From: Haliclona indistincta
Taxonomy: Eukaryota > Porifera > Demospongiae > Haplosclerida > Chalinidae
Assembly: GCA_964017065.1 (NCBI GenBank)
Contig: OZ024787.1
Span: forward strand, 12,588,234 to 12,652,233
Direction of reading: 5' to 3'
DNA length: 64,000 nucleotides
In this document: piece by piece, positions 12,554-21,354 of the stretch
Layout: every line of letters starts with the position of its first letter
Position numbering within the stretch: the first letter of the stretch is position 1
The notes under the pieces: generated by a model
The model's database searches: none
Seen by the model: only the letters and a program-made list of their open reading frames with translations
What the model was told of the DNA's origin: nothing
Position numbers and translations under genes: made by a program

Positions 12554-13267
12554 TCCTCCCTCTCTCTCTCCCCCCTCCCTCTCTAGTTCCTCACTCACCA
12601 TCACTAGGTCTCTTCCCTGGGGTTGCTTATGTCGAGAGCAGTCTGTGTTCCCACAAATAGGACACGAAGATCTACTGTTACCATGGCAACCATCACCCTC
12701 AGTATGCTGAGGAACAACACAATACAACCTCTTAGTCAGATAGTAATAATGAGCATTCATGATCAGCTATTCAAAATTATGGTAGAGTGAACCATTATAA
12801 ATTTGTTGATTTGTGTCAATTTTTTTACAAAATCACAATTTTTTACTTCATCGAGTGTGTGGTGTACGAAACTTATTTGCACCTGTGGAACGGTCGTCTT
12901 TAAGTGAATGAGTATATTTGGAGCTCTCTGTCTAAGTCTACAAGGACGGAACAAAAACAAAGATTGTTATGTCAGGAGCAACCATCAAATTATTGACAGC
13001 TATAAAAGGAATTTGTAACCTACTTGAGCAGTATATAAGCTGCTAGGACTCCTCCTCCTATTGCCCAGAGCACCCACAAAACCAAACTAAAGAAGGGAAG
13101 AGAGATCAGAGGAGGGACTTGTAATCAAGCATTCATAGGTATTCTTCGTGGTATGTCTTTCAAACGAACCTGTTCGTCGTAAACAAGGTGTAAAAAGCTA
13201 CCACCACCGCGCCCGTGTAGAACAGGGCATTTCCCTTGTCCAGAGTGATGCTGCCGTCCGCGTCCAT
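1..13267 (-). CDS. SNX14: SNX14-type sorting nexin, 5' half (17 exons, partial)
   Basis: Endosomal/ER sorting nexin of the PXA-RGS-PX class; about 476 codons are in the window and the PX and nexin-C parts lie beyond base 1. Exons by splice site and phase: 13267-13170, 13086-13024, 12728-12599, 11547-11497, 11399-11356, 11128-11041, 10919-10835, 10452-10287, 9803-9728, 9670-9626, 1691-1605, 1544-1439, 1202-1138, 1076-989, 893-827, 510-444, 102-1. The product starts MDADGSITLDK, has two hydrophobic helices (residues about 14-54), then the Cys/His motif CPICGNTDCSRHK seen in the same place in SNX14. A PXA domain follows (about 98-282, with HPAMRGR and KPDFINKIL), then an RGS domain (about 312-442, with FMQFLKSRG and LYQQYM). 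All joins keep frame. The acceptor of exon 3 is the least certain. The intron 9625-1692 is inflated by a transposon. Start chosen at the first ATG before the membrane segment. Confidence 0.88.
107..267. repeat. (GA)n microsatellite
   Basis: Long GA run with GGAGAC and GGGAGA interruptions, in the SNX14 intron between exons 444-510 and 1-102. Confidence 0.95.
520..790. repeat. Compound microsatellite (GA, GGAA, GGGA, GAGT)
   Basis: Successive blocks of GAGA, GAGT, about twenty GGAA units (561-642), GAGA, GGGA and GAGT. Their purine strand explains the long Arg/Glu- or Ser/Leu-only reading frames here; these are not genes. Confidence 0.95.
1246..1438. repeat. (CACT)n microsatellite
   Basis: Imperfect then nearly perfect CACT/CTCA repeats directly abutting the donor side of SNX14 exon 1439-1544. 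Confidence 0.93.
1823..1852 (+). repeat. Left terminal inverted repeat of the CACTA-like element
   Basis: Thirty bases starting CCCGGGTGGAACG match the reverse complement of 8184-8213 at all but about two positions. Confidence 0.88.
2325..4554 (+). CDS. BEN-domain protein encoded by the transposon
   Basis: Exons 2325-2541, 2593-2747, 2898-3539, 3604-3720, 3783-3950, 4001-4061, 4121-4363 and 4412-4554 join in phase from MASMRMLSKILEAD to a TAG stop. The order is a short conserved head, an acidic stretch (EDEDEDDEEDEEE), a minisatellite-encoded 13-residue repeat, a coiled-coil-like segment (about 3800-3950) and a C-terminal BEN domain (about 4170-4540; LLGIFFTEHILSISN, then WQSIVIKNLNTKCRAARRKL). 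BEN domains bind DNA and chromatin proteins, so a role in recognising subterminal repeats is plausible but inferred. It is divergent in position from the transposase and lies wholly inside the element. Confidence 0.8.
2975..3345 (+). repeat. Coding minisatellite, 39-bp unit (about nine copies)
   Basis: Within the BEN gene a 39-base unit encodes EKQQEIPTPARVQ about nine times in tandem, nearly identical, and then decays into variants with THE-type changes (ETPTP, ETPRV). The multiple-of-three length keeps the frame open; copy number probably varies between alleles. Confidence 0.9.
4626..7388 (-). CDS. CACTA/EnSpm-type transposase (tnp2/DUF4218)
   Basis: Multi-exon gene starting at 7388 (MSSSEESSYSDISV) and ending at 4626. 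The main coding blocks are 7388-6890, 6838-6610, about 6550-6439, about 6390-6120, about 6073-5900, about 5832-5745, about 5693-5492, about 5454-5285 and 5104-4626. An acidic N-terminus is followed by a Cys/His segment (CCSTCQSPL...CRHGCG) and the tnp2 core (VLNMKQFNGEFGCCYC; IDYMHCVCLGV). The DUF4218-like part reads NVHMLEHIPDC and GPLWAYSCFSFESMNGHLKK. The C-terminal block has HSKAYQRTKLRNSYSV. These are hallmarks of En/Spm transposases, which cut and paste by recognising the element ends. No stop was seen inside the exons I could join, so it may be intact. Confidence 0.82.
8184..8213 (-). repeat. Right terminal inverted repeat of the CACTA-like element
   Basis: Ends CGTTCCACCCGGG, the inverse of 1823-1852, followed by TA. 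Confidence 0.88.
8214..9425. other. SNX14 intron sequence with two hairpins
   Basis: No coding exon is supported here. The stretch holds two short hairpins (8418-8451, arms AGGAGTCCATA; 8596-8637, arms TTTATAGTCTGAGC). It also has a segment (8655-8735) repeated at 14797-14875, so parts are dispersed repeats. Confidence 0.6.
9426..9498 (+). tRNA. tRNA-Arg (anticodon UCG)
   Basis: A complete cloverleaf can be drawn. The acceptor stem GGCCGCG pairs with CGTGGTC (with G-U pairs), the D-arm is GGCCTAACGGATAAGGC, the anticodon arm is CTGACTTCGAATCAG with TCG in the loop, and the T-arm is GTGGGTTCGAATCCCAT; G is the discriminator. It lacks an intron and CCA, as expected for a nuclear gene. Internal A and B boxes (TGGCCTAACGG, GGTTCGAATCC) are present. 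It lies antisense in the large SNX14 intron. Confidence 0.95.
9501..9508 (+). terminator. Pol III terminator of tRNA-Arg
   Basis: A run of T residues begins a few bases after the tRNA, the usual RNA polymerase III stop. Confidence 0.8.
9815..10134. repeat. (GGGAGA)n / GA-rich tract
   Basis: Purine-only tract of GGGAGA, GGGA and GA units between SNX14 exons 9728-9803 and 10287-10452. The long Ser/Leu/Pro or Arg/Glu frames across it are artefacts of the repeat. Confidence 0.95.
11628..12172 (+). repeat. 73-bp minisatellite array, about 7.5 units
   Basis: A unit of 73 bases beginning TCTGCTATAGAGCAGTAACT is repeated head to tail with only a few substitutions and one 6-base insertion (near 12060). 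It sits in an SNX14 intron. The same unit forms arrays at 15151-15437 (same strand) and 15745-15985 (opposite strand). Each unit contains a small palindrome around CTATAGAGCAG. Confidence 0.95.
12411..12590. repeat. (CT)n microsatellite
   Basis: Almost pure CT with CCCT blocks, directly after the donor of SNX14 exon 12599-12728. Confidence 0.95.
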
Positions 13268-13445
13268 CGCGATCGATCGTGACTAGAACACGCGAAGTCA
13301 CGAGAACAACTCGTCAGACATCTTCTGTTGTGGTGCGCGCTAATTAAAACCATACGAGCCCCGCCTACCAATTAACCGCATTACCTGGAGCATGTAGATT
13401 TGTTGACGTTTTCCTCTTTATGTGATAAGACACTGCCTGCCCAAA
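13268..13445. promoter_or_regulatory. Putative bidirectional promoter, SNX14 / RapGEF
   Basis: The start codons of the minus-strand SNX14 gene and the plus-strand EPAC-like gene are only 178 bases apart, so the two genes must share this upstream region. The segment is CpG-rich compared with its AT-rich surroundings (for example CGATCGATCG near 13270 and GTGGTGCGCGC near 13330). No TATA box is obvious. The promoter role is inferred from layout. Confidence 0.55.
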
Positions 13446-14426
13446 ATGTCCACTTTGTATCGTAGATCGCGTGTCTCTATCTCCGGCGAAGAGGAGCTGA
13501 TCACTTGCCTGCGCAAAGAGTGAGTCAGACACCATCTATCTAGATCTACGTCTAGCCCTGTTTGTTTGTTTTGTCGAGTTTTACTCGCTCTGCTTGGTGG
13601 TATGTTGGAGAATTCGACCTCCCTGTTGTGTGCATAACTCAGATTTAGTTGTGATTACTCGTTGCGGTGTTTGTTTAAAAACTATGCGCTTCGTGCCCTC
13701 TTTGAGACGGCATCAAACGATTTCCTAGCTGGAAATCGCGCCCGTTTGGATAGCTATTGTTCTCGTTTTGATAGCCAGCGTCTACTAGTATTGTCTCCTC
13801 CTTCTTTCAGACCTCAAGACAGGACGCCAGAAGACGTGAACCTGATTGTATCGCAGTTGCAGGTTTGTGAATGTGTGTACGTGTGTGTGTGTGTGTGCCC
13901 CAAGGTCACGTCCGTCTTCTGTACAGATTCTCAAGGTATTTGAAGGTTATCCGGAAGACTTTCTCCACGACTTGGCTAGCCTCGCGTGCTTCGAGGAGCC
14001 CCAACAGAACGTGACACGTTAGTTCTGCACCAGTACACATTTTAGATTGTCTAGTGTGTTGTGTCCGCGCCAAAGTTACCCGCGCGTTACACTGTGACTG
14101 CGGCTGTAATTATGGCGGGCCTTAGTAGTGCCATGGAGAAGAATGTCGTTCTATGTGTCTGTTGCCGCGTGCAGAGGTCAGGAGCAATTAGTATGCATGC
14201 TGTATATAGCTTTGACTAATTAGCTCAATCTTGCTAAGCAGTCATATGATATTTCATGATGCCGATTTGTATAATGGTTTGCTAGGAAACATGGTGATCA
14301 TGTAAGCAGCTTGTTCACCACAGGATGTGCGGTCCGGCTGCTTGTAGCGGCAACAATTTACGCTTGATCGTTGTTTCAACCTTTGATCCTGTCTCTCTCC
14401 CTCTATCTATCTATCTTCTTCTCTCT

Positions 14427-14468
<42 letters not shown>

Positions 14469-14590
14469 ACTCTCCCTCCCACTCTCCCTCCCTCTCTCTC
14501 CCAGTATTCTACCCAGGTGATGAAGGTATCTACTGGTACATTGTGATCACTGGTAGTCTGCACATGTTCCAAAGCAGAGATATGGACAAA
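13446..14590 (+). CDS. EPAC/RapGEF-type cAMP-sensor, first four exons (partial)
   Basis: Exons 13446-13519, 13811-13862, 13927-14017 and 14505-14590 join in phase to 101 codons starting MSTLYRRSRVSISGEEE. The product reads like the N-terminal cyclic-nucleotide-binding domain of EPAC (RapGEF3/4): a helical lead (CLRKEPQDRTPEDVNLIV), then the beta-barrel segment LFYPGDEGIYWYIVITGSL. EPAC proteins are cAMP-activated exchange factors for Rap GTPases. A RapGEF2/6 relationship is possible, because that family has a similar domain; the GEF part is not in the window. A further short exon may start at 14672 (DSILN). No later exons are visible before the assembly gap at 16501, so the gene is either interrupted or its next exons lie elsewhere. 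Confidence 0.72.
14400..14500. repeat. (CT)n tract forming a polypyrimidine acceptor
   Basis: The microsatellite runs straight into the CCCAG acceptor of the RapGEF exon at 14505, so a simple repeat serves as the polypyrimidine tract. Confidence 0.85.
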
Positions 14591-14794
14591 GTAAGCTACT
14601 TTGCACTGCACCAAAATCAACCACAAACTCAACAACTTATTTAAAGAATTTGAGCTATATTTTGGTTTCAGGATAGCATTCTGAATGTGTGTTTGTGCTG
14701 TGTGTAATGGATTGCTATTGCTTTCGATGGGTATAGATTAGAAGCAAGCTAATAGTACCATTGCAGGAAATTAGGAGTTCTGTCTGCAAAGTAA

Positions 14795-14915
14795 AAGCAT
14801 AGAGTGTCACCTTCATGCACTAATGTGTTCAGTCTCTGATCATCCTCCATCGTGTGAATAAAGACAACAGTGACTACAGAGACTGAACACATTAGTGCAT
14901 GAAGGTGACACTTTT
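14795..14915. repeat. Inverted repeat (about 38-base arms)
   Basis: GTGTCACCTTCATGCACTAA at about 14799 returns inverted at about 14910, with arms running through the CAGTCTCTG segment. The left arm and loop are also present at 8655-8735, so this is a dispersed repeat with a local inversion. Confidence 0.8.
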
Positions 14916-15150
14916 TCACTTCAGCATTGCTAGAAAATTTGATTGACAATATGTTGTATGAACATAGATTTTTGTAGACTGTTGGACAGTATCTGTTGCA
15001 ATGCAGATGCATCGATGGTTTTGGAATTGTTTTTAGCGTTTAAGAATATGAGCATTTCTGAGACTCGTAGCTATATCCTTGGACACTGTGTGTGGAATAC
15101 ATCATTCAGTGAGAATACGATTTTAGTGTAGAATTGTCAATAATAGGGAT

Positions 15151-15437
15151 TATGTCTAGTGTCTGCTATAGAGAGCGTGGTTTGTTGTGTACAGTATAAA
15201 GCAAGATTCACCTATAGAGCAGTAACTCAGTGGTTTGTTGTGTACAGTATAAAGCAAGATTCACTCAATCAGGACTAGTGTCTGCTATAGAGCAGTAACT
15301 CAGTGGTTTGTAGTGTACAGTATAAAGCAAGATTCACTCAATCAGGACTAGTGTCTGCTATAGAGCAGTAACTCAGTGGTTTGTAGTGTACAATATAAAG
15401 CAAGATTCACTCAATCAGGACTAGTGTCTGCTATAGA
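15151..15437 (+). repeat. Second array of the 73-bp unit
   Basis: About four units of the array at 11628-12172, the first one truncated. Confidence 0.92.
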
Positions 15438-15744
15438 GCCAAGTGTCTTCATTGATCTCATAGTAGATCCCAACCTGTGAAGCTCACTAAAGGTGACTGT
15501 ATATGGTAGAACGCCATGCACAATATAAACTGAGAGCCAAGCGTGTGATAATGACAATAATCTTCAACCACAATAGTAGCGTTGTGGTCAATTAGCTACC
15601 CTCTGGCACACGCTCTGGGCGTATTGAAATCATAGCATAGACACACTGTGAGTAATTCATCATTTCAGATACTGAGGTTTGTAATTTGAGTTGACAAATT
15701 ATGGCCATTTTCTGCTATAGACCAGTTCCGCTTTATTGTAGACA

Positions 15745-15985
15745 CTAGTCCTGATTGAGTGAATCTTGCTTTATACTGTACACAGCAAACCACTGAGTTA
15801 CTGCTCTATAGCAGACACTAGTCCTGATTGAGTGAATCTTGCTTTATACTGTACACAACAAACCACTGAGTTACTGCTCTATAGCAGACACTAGTCCTGA
15901 TTGAGTGAATCTTGCTTTATACTGTACACAACAAACCACTGAGTTACTGCTCTATAGCAGACACTAGTCCTGATTGAGTGAATCC
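15745..15985 (-). repeat. Third array of the 73-bp unit, inverted
   Basis: About 3.3 units on the opposite strand from 15151-15437, with about 300 bases between the arrays, so the pair can fold back. Confidence 0.92.
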
Positions 15986-16454
15986 AGTTGCTAGACACCC
16001 TGAGGAATTGTGGCTGGTATCTTATCTTGTTTTATCGCATGACCAAAGCATAAAATAGCTATTGTTCTCCATAGCAACATGCATCAGCACTACATTCACT
16101 CACTGCTTCACTTCATCTAGTTGTATAGGCATATTCTAACTTGCCTCATGGCCCTATCTATAGCAGCAGACTACAGATATTTCTCAGTATTGTGTTACCA
16201 TGGTTACCTACATGGTGTTCATATGGTGGTTCAATATGCCTGTTATTATGTACTCTATCTGTGCTATGCTGGTATGTTCCAGTGTTGATATTGTGGAGTG
16301 TACTGTGTTTGTATGTACACACATCTGACTACAGTTATGTGGAGGGTGAAGAAAATAGCTAGAGCACGGTCTGGGCATGTGTGTGCTTGATCCCAGTAGC
16401 TTATGGTAGCAGCACAGCCTGGTCGTGATCCCAGTACAGTAGCTTTACATTTCT
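15986..16454. other. Non-coding stretch before the gap
   Basis: No exon with clear splice sites or family resemblance is visible. It ends in a CT microsatellite (16455-16500) at the gap edge. Confidence 0.5.
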
Positions 16455-16500
16455 CTCTCTCTCTCTCGCTCTCTCTCTCCCTCTCTCTCTCCCTCCCTCC

Positions 16501-16700
16501 NNNNNNNNNNNNNNNNNNNNNNNNNNNNNNNNNNNNNNNNNNNNNNNNNNNNNNNNNNNNNNNNNNNNNNNNNNNNNNNNNNNNNNNNNNNNNNNNNNNN
16601 NNNNNNNNNNNNNNNNNNNNNNNNNNNNNNNNNNNNNNNNNNNNNNNNNNNNNNNNNNNNNNNNNNNNNNNNNNNNNNNNNNNNNNNNNNNNNNNNNNNN
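16501..16700. other. Assembly gap (200 N)
   Basis: A block of exactly 200 N, probably a scaffold gap of arbitrary size. A CT/CCCT microsatellite abuts on the left and the Helitron coding sequence starts at the first base on the right. Contiguity across it is not guaranteed. Confidence 0.98.
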
Positions 16701-19700
16701 TTGTGGATAAAAGATGCACCTGTTATTGGCTGTGATGACTCTGCTGTTGTATTGAAATGGATCCAGGAAAGGGTTACTTGTCACATTCCTGACAAGAAAA
16801 CCAGTCCTGAATTGCATGAGCTCGTCACAAGATATCAAATGCATAAGTGTAGTGCATATTGCAAGCGCAGACGAAAGGTCGGCAGTACGTTCATAACTTA
16901 CTGTAAGTTTGGCTTTCCTCGTCCGGCTTGTGAAACAGGTATTGTGCACTCTGTAGAAGACTCTCTTAAAACTCGTAAGAAAATCTACGAACTTCCACGA
17001 ACAGAGTCAGAGGTTAGAGTGAATGACTATAATCCTCTGATTCTGTTATTGTGGAAAGCTAACATTGACATACAGTTTGTGTCAGAGTCTTCTCTTGCAT
17101 TAGCTCATTACGTTAGTGGGTATGTCACTAAAGCAGAAAGAAGCAACATGCAAGACATTTGGAGAGAAATCCAAGACAGTAAGAGCATTTATAGCAAGCT
17201 CTACAAATTTGGAATGAAAGCTTTGAGCTCACGAGAGTGTGGTTTGTATGAGGCTGCCGACTTGTTGTTGGGTGACCACTTGACTGAAAAATCGGAAGCG
17301 ATACAGTTTGTAAATGTATCTATGCCTCACAAACGAAATCGACGACTCAAAAGTCACGCAGCTTTGACGGAGCTTTCAAAATCAGATCCTGATAGTGAGG
17401 ATTTATTTGAGTCGAATCTTGTAGACACATACTATCCCAATCGTCCTAATAAGCTTGAGGACATGTGTCTTTACGACATTGTCGCTAATTACAGTTGGTA
17501 TCACACTATTGTCAAAGGCGTGAAACAAACTGAATTCAAAAGGCGCGGCAAACCTGTGTTACCCAATCACAAGTTATATGATTTGAGAAATGAAAATCAG
17601 AAAGAAGATTATTACTATTCTCTAATCATGCTTTTTGTGCCTTTCCGAAATGAGAGTGAGCTTTTACTAGAAGACGAAACTGCTGAAGAAGCATTTAATC
17701 GTCATTTTCCTGACACTGGTGAACACCGTTGCTTGACTCACCACACTCGATTACAGCAGATGCTTGAATGTAATCGTAGTGTTAAACTAATCAATGAAGC
17801 CAGACAATCTGATTGTCCAGAGCAAAAGGTTGATAATGAGCCACAGCTAATCTGTGAAGCAGTTGCTGCAATGCAGGATGCTGTAAGCATGGTCACTAAG
17901 TGTGAAGACACACTTAGTCTTTCCGATAGGACTAACATGTTGAATGCTGATCAGAGACGAATATTTGACAAAGTCAAAGAGCATATGATACACCTGCAAC
18001 AACATGAAACAAATGATTGTTCTTGTGACTTACCTCCATTGTGCATGTTTGTCACAGGTGTCGCTGGAACTGGTAAATCATTTTTGATCGAGACAATCAA
18101 AGCATTTGTAGCTCAACTGTGGCCTAGTGCTGATTGCTCATGTGCCATAACTGCACCAACAGGTTTAGCTGCGTTTAATGTTGGTGGCATGACTATCCAC
18201 CGGTTATTTCAGCTACCTGTCCAGCACGGGGGTAGGTCAGCCGTTCATTGGTCTTTACCAAAAGCTGCACACAAAGTGATGAAAACAGCTCTGCGTAATG
18301 TGAAATTATTCATCGTAGATGAAATTTCCATGGTCAGTAGCCTCAATCTAGCATACATTCATCTACGTTTGAATGAGCTATATGGAGGTGTTGACTACTT
18401 TGGAGCACGAAATATGATTGTTTTTGGTGATTTGCTTCAACTTGAGCCTGTTGGTGGTCAACCAGTATTTTCACCTGTACCTGACACTGTAGTCAAGTAC
18501 AGAATAGGCTGTGCAACCTCTCCCAATGTATGGGAAGAAACTGTTGTATACGATGAGCTAACCATCAATGAGCGTCAGAAAGGTGACAAAGACTATGCAA
18601 CGCTGCTTAATGGTATTAGAATTGGTGAAGTTACAAGCTCCACCATTAGCACTCTCCAATCAAGAGTGTTTACTTGCTCATTGACTGAGAAAATTGCTGA
18701 GTTGCAAGAACAAGGAATAATGGTAGTAACGTTTTTTCCTACACGCAAGCAATGTGACGAGCTAAACAATAAAATGCTCAAATCTCTTCCTGGTAAATCA
18801 TTCGAACTAGAATGTACTGATGATGTTGACGAAACTGTCAGTAAACTTAAGTGGACAAAAACTGCGGACAAACAGCTCCATAAATTAAACCATGATTGCA
18901 ACATGACTGGAGGACTGCAAAGTGTTCTAGTGTTAGCTATTGGAGCACGTGTTATGTTACGCCGTAACGTTGACACAAAGAAAGGCCTAGTCAATGGTTC
19001 ATTGGGTACAGTTACTGCAATAACTAAACAATTTGTAACTGTACAATTTGATCACTTGACCAGCCCATATCAGGTTGAAAGGGTCAAGAGCAGATTCGTT
19101 GTTATGAAAAACTACTATGTTCGTCGAGAACAATTTCCGTTGATATTGGCATATGCTGTTACTATACACAAGTCCCAGGGATTGTCCCTGGACCATGCCA
19201 TTATTGATCTGTCGGATAAAGTTTTTTGTGCTGCAATGGCTTATGTTGCTTTGTCTAGAGTAAGATCACTCACGGGCTTGCATCTCCTCTCATTTGATCC
19301 AAAGTCCATTATAGTCAGTAATCGATCTTTAGAGGAGTATAATCGTCTACGTAAAATGTATAGACCTGATCTTCCTCTGTACACCATTCCTGTTCAACAG
19401 GCTTCTAAACGTAAGCTTGTTGGAAAACCTGATACTGACCAAGTAGATACTGTGGTTGTTCCCAGTAAGAAAATAAAATGCTCACAAACCACTACCAAGC
19501 AACAAACAATACCTGTTAGCACCCTGGGCATTCATCGAAAACGAACTAGCACTGCCCCTGTTCAAACTGCTAAACCAGCCAAAAGAGCTTGTAATAGTAG
19601 TGCTCCTAAAAAGCAACTTCACACTACTGCTACTGCACAAAATGATGATTGCTTAATTACAGGGTCATTTGATCCAGCACGTACACAAAGATGGCCGTAC

Positions 19701-20252
19701 TACTACTATCCTGTAGACTTAGAATGGCAAAAAACTGCTTGCGCTACTCTTGGTCTAGAACACCATCATCCACCACCCAGACACAGAGGTGGTGGAGCTA
19801 ATGTACCGCTTACTCCACCTGATCACAACCATACTAAAGACATAGATGGTGATGGGAACTGTATGTTCCGTTCCTTTTCATATGTGATCACTGGTTCACA
19901 AGCTCAGCACATGGCAGTACGCCAAGCTATATTAGATCATATGGTAGCAATCTCCCATCTGTTGTATGCTCACCAGTATGATCTGTTTGCAGGTTACTCA
20001 AGTGTACAACAGTACATAGAGGACACTAAAATGAATCAGAATGAGACTTGGGGCTCTGACATTGAGATAATAACCTTATCTCATCTCATCAACACTTGCA
20101 TTTTTACCTACAGTACACAAGATCAAAATTGGTACAGGTTTAGTCCACATTCTGTTGATAGAACCTTGCCTGATGACATAACACAAAGGGCAATGTATTT
20201 GAGATATCTCCCTGGGCATTATGATGTTGTCCTTAGAACATTATCTGTTTAA
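16701..20252 (+). CDS. Helitron-type Rep/helicase with C-terminal OTU domain (5'-truncated)
   Basis: One uninterrupted frame of 1183 codons with no true start: it is cut by the gap, and the HUH nuclease core is missing. Visible parts are the Rep C-terminal/linker region (LHELVTRYQMHKCSAYC; YCKFGFPRP), a PIF1-family helicase and an OTU fold. The helicase has Walker A GVAGTGKS at about residue 452, Walker B FIVDEISM at about 540, GDLLQLEPV and a late YAVTIHKSQG motif. The OTU-type cysteine protease domain is at about residues 1045-1180 (DGDGNCMFRSF, catalytic Cys, and a later GHYD histidine). Rep plus PIF1 marks a rolling-circle Helitron; OTU tails are known in some animal Helitrons. The open frame suggests recent activity. 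Hairpin/CTRR ends were not identified. Confidence 0.88.
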   Translation: MWIKDAPVIGCDDSAVVLKWIQERVTCHIPDKKTSPELHELVTRYQMHKCSAYCKRRRKVGSTFITYCKFGFPRPACETGIVHSVEDSLKTRKKIYELPRTESEVRVNDYNPLILLLWKANIDIQFVSESSLALAHYVSGYVTKAERSNMQDIWREIQDSKSIYSKLYKFGMKALSSRECGLYEAADLLLGDHLTEKSEAIQFVNVSMPHKRNRRLKSHAALTELSKSDPDSEDLFESNLVDTYYPNRPNKLEDMCLYDIVANYSWYHTIVKGVKQTEFKRRGKPVLPNHKLYDLRNENQKEDYYYSLIMLFVPFRNESELLLEDETAEEAFNRHFPDTGEHRCLTHHTRLQQMLECNRSVKLINEARQSDCPEQKVDNEPQLICEAVAAMQDAVSMVTKCEDTLSLSDRTNMLNADQRRIFDKVKEHMIHLQQHETNDCSCDLPPLCMFVTGVAGTGKSFLIETIKAFVAQLWPSADCSCAITAPTGLAAFNVGGMTIHRLFQLPVQHGGRSAVHWSLPKAAHKVMKTALRNVKLFIVDEISMVSSLNLAYIHLRLNELYGGVDYFGARNMIVFGDLLQLEPVGGQPVFSPVPDTVVKYRIGCATSPNVWEETVVYDELTINERQKGDKDYATLLNGIRIGEVTSSTISTLQSRVFTCSLTEKIAELQEQGIMVVTFFPTRKQCDELNNKMLKSLPGKSFELECTDDVDETVSKLKWTKTADKQLHKLNHDCNMTGGLQSVLVLAIGARVMLRRNVDTKKGLVNGSLGTVTAITKQFVTVQFDHLTSPYQVERVKSRFVVMKNYYVRREQFPLILAYAVTIHKSQGLSLDHAIIDLSDKVFCAAMAYVALSRVRSLTGLHLLSFDPKSIIVSNRSLEEYNRLRKMYRPDLPLYTIPVQQASKRKLVGKPDTDQVDTVVVPSKKIKCSQTTTKQQTIPVSTLGIHRKRTSTAPVQTAKPAKRACNSSAPKKQLHTTATAQNDDCLITGSFDPARTQRWPYYYYPVDLEWQKTACATLGLEHHHPPPRHRGGGANVPLTPPDHNHTKDIDGDGNCMFRSFSYVITGSQAQHMAVRQAILDHMVAISHLLYAHQYDLFAGYSSVQQYIEDTKMNQNETWGSDIEIITLSHLINTCIFTYSTQDQNWYRFSPHSVDRTLPDDITQRAMYLRYLPGHYDVVLRTLSV

Positions 20253-20998
20253 TCACTGGACATGAAAGTAAGAACATTGTTTGTGTGCTTCGATTGATGC
20301 AATACACTGGCTTTAGTCATGTCTAAAATTAATAGATCACTGTGTAATCTGTCATCATAGTGTGTGCTTGCCTTAGACAAGTTATGTGCTCTAAATAGAG
20401 CGCTATTGCCCATGTGGTGTAGTGACTGCTGTAATACAATGAGCTTAGCCATTTTATGTGCTTTAATACAGAGCACTATTGCCGTGTCGTCATGGTGTCT
20501 GCTGATACTAGCGTTGAGTGAAATCACATGTCCGCAGGTGTTGTAATCTTTACTGATTTTGAGATAATAACTCTGCTCTTGCTCTGATACATCGTATTCA
20601 CTTGACCTCATGTCTACCAACACATGTATGGTATTGACACAGTGTTGAGTCTACTGAGGTATTATGTAGCAATGACGCAGATGTTAGTAATCAATTCTTT
20701 ATTGATCTCAATACTTCTGACATGTGGTGGTATACTTGATGTTGGTAATGGCAACCTATGATCACCTACTAAGTGTGTTTACATAAGGCAGTCTACTATA
20801 CATACATGTGGTCAATTTCAATTTTACTGTCTGCAAGTACCCCAGACCTAGTATTATGCCCATACAATTGTGAGCTTAGCACATGGTAATAGTGTTGATG
20901 ACAAAAAAATTGCATAAACACAAGTACTCCTGATATGGATAAGTGAATGTCTACTGTATGGACGTACTCTGTGTTTACTTTGCATTTTCTCCCCCACA
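20253..20998. other. Stretch after the Helitron gene
   Basis: AT-rich sequence with no supported gene. A Helitron 3' end would be expected here, but I could not assign the terminal hairpin. Confidence 0.4.
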
Positions 20999-21288
20999 GA
21001 ATGTATGTGCGAGGTCTACCCAAACACTCAATTTTTTTCCACTCTGTGAGACTGCACCTTGTCGTTGGTAGAGTGGCTGAGTATCCATTGTGGCTGGTTA
21101 AAATTTCTAATGCCATATTTGGGGAAACCAAGACAGTCTCTGTATATTGTCGAAGATCAACCAAAGGTAGGCTACTTTTTGTGCTTAACAATTTTTTTCA
21201 CATTTTTATTTTTGTAGGTGATGATGATACCAATGACATTGTTCAACCAATAGCTATACGAAACATGTTCAAAATAAAGTATTATTAA
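20999..21288 (+). CDS. Two possible 3' exons of an unrecognised gene
   Basis: A candidate exon (about 20999-21165) follows a pyrimidine-rich stretch ending CCCCCACAG and has a GTAGGC donor. A second (21217-21288) follows TTTTTGTAG. Joined in the frame MYVRGLPKHSIFF...CRRSTKGDDDTND they run to a TAA stop, with AATAAA overlapping at 21271. I recognise no family. It could be the end of a host gene or of a second transposon gene beside the Helitron. Confidence 0.35.
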
Positions 21289-21354
21289 GAAACTTTTTAT
21301 TAAAATTTTTGACGATTATTATAAATTTTTATGAATAAAATTAAGAAAAATGGA

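Noticed and set aside
17738..19196. Minus-strand frames within the Helitron gene
   Set aside because: Antisense shadows of a 1183-codon frame with clear helicase motifs.
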